Assembly (NCBI RefSeq): GCF_050948215.1
Contig: NW_027488942.1
Span: 1 to 64,000, forward strand
DNA length: 64,000 bases
Source: Halictus rubicundus
Lineage: Eukaryota; Arthropoda; Insecta; Hymenoptera; Halictidae
Reading direction: 5' to 3'
In this document: positions 55,780 to 64,000 of the stretch, one piece after another
Numbering within the stretch: position 1 is the stretch's first letter
How the letters are laid out: each line of letters begins with the position of its first letter
Program-made: the position numbers and the translations under genes
Notes under the pieces: model-generated
Databases searched by the model: none
Seen by the model: only the letters and a program-made list of their open reading frames with translations
What the model was told of the DNA's origin: nothing

Positions 55780-56770
55780 TAGGATAGGATAGAGGATAGG
55801 ATATGATAGAGGATAGGATAGGATAGAGGATAGGATAGGATAGAGGATAGGATGGGATAGAGGATAGGATAGGATACAGGATAGGATAGAATAGAGGATA
55901 CGATATAGGATTGGATACGATAGAGGATAGGATAGGATAGAGAATAAGATATAGGATTGGATAGGATAGAGGATAGGATAGGATAGAGGATAGGGTAGGA
56001 TAGAGGATAGGATAGGATAGAGAATAGGATAGGATAGACGATAGGTTAGGATAGAGGATAGGATAGGATAGAGGATAGGATAGGATAGAGGATAGGATAT
56101 AGGATTGGATAGGATAGAGGATAGGATAGGATAGAGGATAGGATAGGATAGAGGATAGGATAGGATAGAGGATAGGATAGGATAGAGGATAGGATAAGAT
56201 AGAGGATAGGATAGGATACAGGATAGGATAGAATAGAGGATACGAAATAGGATTGGATAGGATAGAGGATAGGATACGATAGGGGATAGGATAGGATAGA
56301 GAATAGGATAGAGGATAGAATAGGATAGAGCATAGGATAGGATAGAGGATAGGATAGGATAGAGGATAGGATAGGATAGAGAATAGGATAGGATAGAGGA
56401 TAGGATAGGATAGAGGATAGGATAGGATAGAGGATAGGATATGATAGAGGATAGGATAGTATAGTGGATTGGATAGGATAGAGGATAGGATAGGATAGAG
56501 GATAGGATAGGATACAGGATAGGATAGAATAGAGGATACGATATAGGATTGGATAGGATAGAGGATAGGATACGATAGAGGATAGGATAGGATAGAGAAT
56601 AGGATATAGGATTGGATAGGATAGAGGATAGAATAGGATAGAGGATAATATAGGATAGAGGATAGGATAGGATAGAGGATAGGATAGGATAGAGGGTAGG
56701 ATAGGATAGAGGTTAGGAGAGGATAGAGGATAGGATAGGATAGAGGATAGGATAGGATAGAGGATAGGAT
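55780..56770 (+). repeat. Target-site block, uninterrupted paralog 1
   Basis: This is the empty-site counterpart of 19340-23165. The 21-bp target is present once, at 55991-56011, followed directly by ATAGGATAGAGAATAGG and GACGATAGGTTAGG. The match to the inserted copy includes TACAGGATAGGATAGAATAG on the left (55875) and TAGTATAGTGGATTGG on the right. A few single-base differences exist (AATAAGAT against AATAGGAT; TTAGGAGAGG against TTAGGATAGG). Confidence 0.85.
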
Positions 56771-56794
56771 AGGATAGAGGATACGATATAGGAT

Positions 56795-57740
56795 TTAATA
56801 GGATAGAGGATAGGATAGGATAGAGGATAGGATACGATAGAGGATAAGGATAGGATAGAGGATAGGATAGGATAGAGGATAGGATATGATAGAGGATACG
56901 ATATAGGATTTAATAGGGTAGTGGATAGGATGCGATAGAGGATAGGATAGGATAGAGGATAGGATAGGATAGAGAATAGGATACGTTAGAGGATAGGATA
57001 GGGTAGAGGATAGGATACGATAGAGGATAAGGATAGGATAGAGGATAGGATAGAGGATAGGATAGGATAGAGGGTAGGATATGATAGAGGATAGGATATA
57101 GGATTGGGTAGGATAGAGGATTGGATAGGATAGAGGATAGGATAGGATAGAGGATAGGATATTATAGAGGATAGGATAGGATAGAGGATAGAATAGGATA
57201 GAGGATAGGATAGGATAGAGGATAGGATACGATAGAGGATAAGGATAGGATAGAGGATAGGATAGGATAGAGGATAGGATAGGATAGATGATAGGATAGG
57301 ATAGAGGATAGGATAGGATAGAGGATAGGATACGATAGAGGATAAGGATAGGATAGAGGATAGGATAGGATAGAGGATAGGATAGGATAGAGGATAGGAT
57401 AGGATAGAGGATAGGATAGGATAGAGGATAGGATACGATAGAGGATAGGATAGGATAGAGGATAGGATAGGATAGAGAATAGGATACGATAGAGGATAAG
57501 GATAGGATAGAGGATAGGATAGGATAGAGGATAGGATATGATAGAGGATAGGATAGGATAGAGGATAGGATAGGATACGATAGAGGATAATATAGGATAG
57601 AGGATAGGATAGGATAGAGGATAGGATAGGATAGAGGATAGGATAGGATAGAGGATAGGATAGGATAGAGGATGGGATAGGATAGGATAGAGGATAGGAT
57701 AGGATAGGATAGAGGATAGGATAGAGGATAGGACATCATA
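56795..57740 (+). repeat. Additional domain-B copy ending in CATCATAG
   Basis: A further copy of the segment ending at 54171 and 59727, placed between the two 2.5-kb blocks. It starts with GATTTAATAGG and GATTTAATAGGGTAG, passes GATAATATAGG and GGATGGGATAGG, and ends with CATCATAG at 57734. It differs by a GTGGATAGGATGCG variant near 56930. Confidence 0.7.
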
Positions 57741-57989
57741 GAGGATAGGATAGAGGATAGGATAGAGGATAGGATAGGATAGAGGATAGGATAGGTTGGA
57801 GGATAGGATAGGATAGAGGATAGGATAGGATAGAGGATACGATATAGGATTTAATAGGATAGAGGATAGGATAGGATAGAGGATAGGATACGATAGAGGA
57901 TAAGGATAGGATAGAGGATAGGATAGGATAGAGGATAGGATATGATAGAGGATACGATATAGGATTTAATAGGGTAGAGGATAGGATAC

Positions 57990-60650
57990 GATAGAGGATA
58001 GGATAGGATAGAGGATAGGATAGGATAGAGAATAGGATAGGTTAGAGGATAGGATAGGGTAGAGGATAGGATACGATAGAGGATAAGGATAGGATAGAGG
58101 ATAGGATAGGATAGAGGATAGGATAGGATAGAGGATAGGATACGATAGAGGATAAGGATAGGATAGAGGATAGGATAGGATAGAGGATAGGATAGGATAG
58201 ATGATAGGATAGGATAGAGGATAGGATAGGATAGAGGATAGGATAGGATAGAGGATAGGATAGGATAGAGGATAGGATAGGATAGAGGATAGGATACTAT
58301 AGAGGATAGGATAGGATAGAGAATAGGATATAGGATTGGATAGGATAGAGGATAGAATAGGATAGAGGATAATATAGGATAGAGGATAGGATAGGATAGA
58401 GGATAGGATAGGATAGAGGGTAGGATAGGATAGAGGTTAGGATAGGATAGAGGATAGGATAGGATAGAGGATAGGATAGGATAGAGGATACGATATAGGA
58501 TAGAGGATAGGATAGGATAGAGGATACGATATAGGATTTAATAGGATAGAGGATAGGATACGATAGAGGATACGATAGGATAGAGGATAGGATAGGATAG
58601 AGAATAGGATAGGATAGAGGATAGGATAGGATAGAGGATAGGATAGGATAGAGGATAGGATAGGATAGAGGGTGGGATAGGATAGAGGATAATATAGGAT
58701 ACAGGATAGGATAGAGGATAGGATAGGATAGAGGATAGGATAGGATAGAGGATAGGATACGATAGAGGATAGGATAGGATAGAGGATACGATATAGGATT
58801 TAATAGGATAGAGGATAGGATAGGATAGAGGATAGGATACGATAGAGGATAAGGATAGGATAGAGGATAGGATAGGATAGAGGATAGGATATGATAGAGG
58901 ATACGATATAGGATTTAATAGGGTAGAGGATAGGATGCGATAGAGGATAGGATAGGATAGAGGATAGGATAGGATAGAGAATAGGATACGTTAGAGGATA
59001 GGATAGGGTAGAGGATAGGATACGATTGAGGATAAGGATAGGATAGAGGATAGGATAGGATAGAGGATAGGATAGGATAGAGGGTAGGATATGATAGAGG
59101 ATAGGATATAGGATTGGGTAGGATAGAGGATTGGATAGGATAGAGGATAGGATATTATAGAGGATAGGATAGGATAGAGGATAGAATAGGATAGAGGATA
59201 GGATAGGATAGAGGATAGGATACGATAGAGGATAAGGATAGGATAGAGGATAGGATAGGATAGAGGATAGGATAGGATAGATGATAGGATAGGATAGAGG
59301 ATAGGATAGGATAGAGGATAGGATACGATAGAGGATAAGGATAGGATAGAGGATAGGACAGGATAAAGGATAGGATAGGATAGAGGATAGGATAGGATAG
59401 AGGATAGGATAGGATAGAGGATAGGATACGATAGAGGATAGGATAGGATAGAGGATAGGATAGGATAGAGAATAGGATACGATAGAGGATAAGGATAGGA
59501 TAGAGGATAGGATAGGATAGAGGATAGGATATGATAGAGGATAGGATAGGATAGAGGATAGGATAGGATACGATAGAGGATAATATAGGATAGAGGATAG
59601 GATAGGATAGAGGATAGGATAGGATAGAGGATAGGATAGGATAGAGGATAGGATAGGATAGAGGATGGGATAGGATAGGATAGAGGATAGGATAGGATAG
59701 GATAGAGGATAGGATAGAGGATAGGACATCATAGAGGATAGGATAGAGGATAGGATAGAGGATAGGATAGGATAGAGGATAGGATAGGATAGAGGATAGG
59801 ATAGGATAGAGGATAGGATAGGATAGAGGATAGGATAGGATAGAGGATAGGATAGGATAGAGGATAGGATAGGATAGAGGATAGGATAGGATAGAGGATA
59901 GGATAGGATAGAGGATAGGATAGGATAGAGGATAGGATAGGATAGAGGATAGGATAGGATAGAGGATAGGATAGGATAGAGGATAGGATAGGATAGAGGA
60001 TAGGATAGGATAGAGGATAGGATAGGATAGAGGATAGGATAGGATAGAGGATAGGATAGGATAGAGGATAGGATAGGATAGAGGATAGGATAGGATAGAG
60101 TATAGGATAGGATAGGATAGAGGATAATATAGGATAGAGGATAGGATAGGATAGAGGATAGGATAGGATAGAGGATAGGATAGGTTAGAGGTTAGGATAG
60201 GATAGAGGATAGGATAGGATAGAGGATAGGATAGGATAGAGGATAGGATAGGATAGAGAATAGGATAGGATAGAGGATAGGATAGGATAGAGGATAGGAT
60301 AGGATAGAGGATTGGATAGGATAGAGGATAGGATAGGATAGAGGATACGATATAGGATAGAGAATAGGATAGGATAGAGGATACGATATAGGATTTAATA
60401 GGATAGAGGATAGGATACGATAGAGGATACGATAGGATAGAGGATAGGATAGGATAGAGAATAGGATAGGATAGAGGATAGGATAGGATAGAGGATAGGA
60501 TAGCATAGAGGATAGGATAGGATAGAGGATGGGATATCATAGAGGATAATATAGGATACAGGATAGGATAGAGGATAGGATAGGATAGAGGATAGGATAG
60601 GATAGAGGATAGGATACGATAGAGGATAGGATAGGATAGAGGATACGATA
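57990..60650 (+). repeat. 2.6-kb domain-B block, copy 2
   Basis: Copy of 52560-55040, longer by ten 17-bp units in total, gained at three places. It includes a long pure 17-mer run (about 59760-60100), which is the type of segment where unit number is most free to change. Confidence 0.85.
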
Positions 60651-61699
60651 TAGGATTTAATAGGATAGAGGATAGGATAGGATAGAGGATAGGATACGAT
60701 AGGGGATAAGGATAGGATAGAGGATAGGATAGGATAGAGGATAGGATATGATAGAGGATACGATATAGGATTTAATAGGGTAGAGGATAGGATACGATAG
60801 AGGATAGGATAGGATAGAGGATAGGATAGGATAGAGAATAGGATAGGTTAGAGGATAGGATAGGGTAGAGGATAGGATACGATAGAGGATAAGGATAGGA
60901 TAGAGGATAGGATAGGATAGAGGATAGGATAGGATAGAGGATAGGATACGATAGAGGATAAGGATAGGATAGAGGATAGGATAGGATAGAGGATAGGATA
61001 GGATAGATGATAGGATAGGATGGAGGATAGGATAGGATAGAGGATAGGATAGGATAGAGGATAGGATACTATAGAGGATAGGATAGGATAGAGGATAGGA
61101 TAGGATAGAGAATAGGATACGATAGAGGATAAGGATAGGATAGAGGACAGGATAGGATAGAGGATAGGATATGATAGAGGATAGGATAGGATAGAGGATA
61201 GGATAGGATAGGATAGAGGATAATATAGGATAGAGGATAGGATAGGATAGAGGATAGGATAGGATAGAGGATAGGATATTATAGAGGATGGGATAGGATA
61301 GGATAGAGGATAGGATAGGATAGGATAGAGGATAGGATAGAGGATAGGATAGGATAGAGGATAGGATAGAGGATAGGATAGAGGATAGGATAGAGGATAG
61401 GATAGGATAGAGGATAGGATAGGATAGAGGATAGGATAGGATAGAGGATAGGATAGGATAGAGGATAGGATAGGATAGAGGATAGGATAGGATAGAGGAT
61501 AGGATAGGATAGAGGATAGGATAGGATAGAGGATAGGATAGGATAGAGGATAGGATAGGATAGAGGATAGGATAGGATAGAGGATAGGATAGGATAGAGT
61601 GTAGGATAGGATAGGATAGAGGATAATATAGGATAGAGGATAGGATAGGATAGAGGATAGGATAGGTTAGAGGATAGGATAGGTTAGAGGTTAGGATAG

Positions 61700-64000
61700 G
61701 ATAGAGGATAGGATAGGATAGAGGATTGGATAGGATAGAGGATAGAATAGGATAGAGGATAGGATAGGATAGAGGGTAGGATATGATAGAGGATAGGATA
61801 GGATAGAGGATAGGATAGGATAGAGGATAGGATAGAGGATAGGATACGATAGAGGATAGGATAGGATAGAGAATAGGATATAGGATTGGATAGGATAGAG
61901 GATAGAATAGGATAGAGAATAGGATAGGATAGAGGATAGGATATGATAGAGGATAGGATAGGATAGAGGATAGGATAGGATAGAGGATAGGATAGGATAG
62001 AGGATAGGATAGGATACAGGATAGGATAGAATAGAGGATACGATATAGGATTGGATACGATAGAGGATAGGATAGGATAGAGAATAGGAAATAGGATTGG
62101 ATAGGATAGAGGATAGGATAGGATAGAGGATAGGGTAGGATAGAGGATAGGATAGGATAGAGAATAGGATAGGATAGACGATAGGTTAGGATAGAGGATA
62201 GGATAGGATAGAGGATAGGATAGGATAGAGGATAGGATATAGGATTGGATAGGATAGAGGATAGGATAGGATAGAGGATAGGATAGGATAGAGGATAGGA
62301 TAGGATAGGATTGATGATAGGATAGGATAGGATAGAGGATAGGATAGGATAGAGGATAGGATAGGATAGAGGATTGGATAGGATACAGGATAGGATATAA
62401 TAGAGGATAGGATAGGGGATTTGATAGGATAGAGGATAGGATAGGATAGAGGATAGGATAGACGATAGGATAGGATAGAGGATAGGATAGGATAGAGCAT
62501 AGGATAGGATAGAGGATAGGATAGGATAGAGGATAGGATAGCATAGAGGATAGGATAGGATAGGGGATAGGATAGGACAGAGGATAGGATAGATGATAGG
62601 ATAGGATAGAGGATAGGATAGTATAGAGGATTGGATAGGATACACGAATGGATAGGATTGAGGATAGATGATAGAGGATTGGGTAGGATACAGGATAGGA
62701 TAGGATAGAGGATAGGATAGGATAGAGTATAGGATAGACGATAGGATAGGATAGAGGATAGGATAGGATAGACGATAGGATAGGATAGAGGATAGGATAG
62801 GATAGACTATAGGATAGGATAGAGGATAGGATAGGATAGGATAGAGGATAGGATAGGATAGGATAGAGGATAGGATAGAGGATAGGATAGAGGATAGGAT
62901 AGGATAGAGGATAGGATAGGATAGAGGATAGGATAGGATAGAGGATAGGATAGGATAGAGGATAGGATAGGATAGAGGATAGGATAGGATAGAGGATAGG
63001 ATAGGATAGAGGATAGGATAGGATAGAGGATAGGATAGGGGATTTGATAGGATAGAGGATAGGATAGGCTAGAGGATAGGATAGGATAGAGGATAGGATA
63101 GGATAGAGGATAGGATAGGATAGAGGATAGGATCGGATAGAGGATAGGATAGGATAGAGGATAGGATAGGACAGCGGATAGGGTCGGGGATTTGATAGGA
63201 TAGAGCATAGGATAGGATAGAGGATAGGATAGGATAGAGGATAGGATAGGATAGGATAGAGGATAGGATAGGATAGAGGATAGGATAGGATACAGGAAAG
63301 GATAGGATTGAGGATAGGATTAGATAGAGGATAGAACAGGATAGATGATAGGATAGGATAGAGGATAGGATAGGATAGAGGATAGGATAGGGGATTTGAT
63401 AGGATAGAGGATAGGATAGGACAGAGGATAGGATAGAGGATAGGATAGAGAATAGGATAGAGGATAGGATAGAGAATAGGAACGGATAGATGATATTATA
63501 GGATAGAGTGTACGATATTATAGAGGATAGGATAGGATAGACGATAGGATAGGATAGAGGATAGGATAGGATAGAGGATAGGATAGGATAGAGGATAGGA
63601 TAGGATAGGATAGAGGATAGGATAGGATAGAGGTTTGGATAGGATACAGGAAAGGGTAGGATTGATGATAGATGATAGGATAGGATAGAGGCCCTGATAG
63701 GATACAGGATAGGATAGGATATAGGATAGGATAGGGGATTTGATAGGATAGAGGATAGGATAGGATAGAAGATCGGATAGGATAGAGGATAGGATAGGAT
63801 ACAGGAAAGGATAGGATTGATGATAGATGATAGGATAGGATAGAGGATTGGATAGGATACAGGATAGGATAGGATAGAGGATAGGATAGGGGATTGGATA
63901 GGATAGAGGATATTATAGGATAGATGATAGGATATGATAGAGTATACGATATTATAGAGGGTAGGATAGGATATAGCATAGGATAGGGGATTGGATAGGA
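61700..64000 (+). repeat. Degenerate right edge of the satellite array
   Basis: The pentamer pattern persists but substitutions are denser and partly new. GGGGATTTGATAGG appears around 62414, 63039, 63187, 63391 and 63733. GGAAAGGATAGGATTGATG and related forms appear near 63300, 63650 and 63805. A unique GAGGCCCTGATAGG lies near 63690. Short spacers such as GATAGATGATAGG interrupt the 17-bp register. Loss of homogeneity towards one side is usual at the border of a satellite array, so the array boundary may lie shortly beyond base 64000. The left limit of this feature is approximate. Confidence 0.7.
61925..62305 (+). repeat. Target-site block, uninterrupted paralog 2
   Basis: This is a second empty copy of the insertion site, shorter than the first. 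The target lies once at 62131-62151, with TACAGG at 62015 and GACGATAGGTTAGG following. A private change (AATAGGAAATAGG) separates it from the other two copies. Homology stops near 62305, where the degenerate edge begins. Confidence 0.8.

Larger units (their letters stand above)
22385..61700 (+). repeat. 17-bp GGATA satellite array, right arm
   Basis: The same GA(GGATA)3 satellite resumes immediately after the poly-A tail, in the same orientation and with the same variant types as the left arm. Long runs of nearly pure 17-mers occur, for example about 23990-24360 and 59760-60100. Domain B variants (CATCATAG, at 23957, 24672, 52297, 54171, 57734 and 59727) lie at both ends. Domain A variants (TTGGTTAGGATAACGG) occupy the middle, from 29741 to 48474. 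No gene, RNA or other mobile element interrupts these 39 kb. Minus-strand frames of up to 600 codons here are repeat translation only. Confidence 0.96.

Noticed and set aside
63685..63700. GAGGCCCTGATAGG, the only CCC in the right arm's edge
   Set aside because: A single local change in a degenerate region, with no associated structure. Mutation or sequencing error explains it.
49428..63979. Many further minus-strand ORFs with SYPLSYPILYPILSSIL repeats in the right arm
   Set aside because: Same cause as above. Paralogous copies start and stop at variant monomers (for example the CAT of CATCATAG), not at conserved gene boundaries.
1..64000. Centromeric satellite with a CENP-B-like box
   Set aside because: No 17-bp motif resembling a CENP-B box was seen. 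The 17-bp monomer length is coincidence.

Overview
The window is about 96% one satellite array. A single 2.8-kb retrotransposon interrupts it, and no host gene, tRNA, rRNA or CRISPR array is visible. The basic satellite unit is 17 bp, GA(GGATA)3, mixed with 12-bp GA(GGATA)2 units and 22-, 18- and 29-bp variants. The + strand is almost free of C, and the array keeps one orientation from base 1 to base 64000. The retrotransposon has a reverse transcriptase ORF with a C-terminal CCHC knuckle typical of R1-clade non-LTR elements (R1, TRAS, SART, Waldo). This points to an arthropod, probably an insect, and a heterochromatic, subtelomeric or telomere-like location. No species can be named from the sequence.

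Layout: 1-19566 is the left satellite arm. 19567-22384 is the 5'-truncated retrotransposon on the + strand: an open RT-CCHC reading frame, a GC-rich 3' UTR with a strong stem-loop and a C14G10 tract, and an 11-A tail. 22385-64000 is the right satellite arm. A 21-bp target-site duplication (19546-19566 and 22385-22405) brackets the element. Two uninterrupted paralogous copies of the same site remain in the array (55991-56011 and 62131-62151), so the pre-insertion state can be read directly.

The satellite carries nested higher-order repeats with periods of about 68, 621, 1000, 1115, 1327, 1730-1790, 1766, 1927, 2379, 5041, 5.4-5.6 k and 6.6-6.7 k bases. Offsets between paralogous copies often change in steps of exactly 17 bp or multiples of it, as expected from unequal exchange or slippage in register. 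Diagnostic variants divide the array into alternating domains: A (about 1-15.5 kb), B (15.5-25.5 kb, holding the retrotransposon), A (25.5-50.5 kb) and B (50.5-61.7 kb). A degenerate edge follows from about 61.7 kb to the end. The A-B order therefore recurs with a super-period of roughly 34 kb once the insertion is discounted.

The long minus-strand ORFs with a 17-residue period (SYPLSYPILYPILSSIL) are by-products: the C-rich strand of the unit has no stop codon in any frame. The most interesting possibility is that ATAGG is one base away from the insect telomere repeat TTAGG and carries an R1-clade insertion, which recalls the TRAS/SART telomere system of moths. That link is inference.
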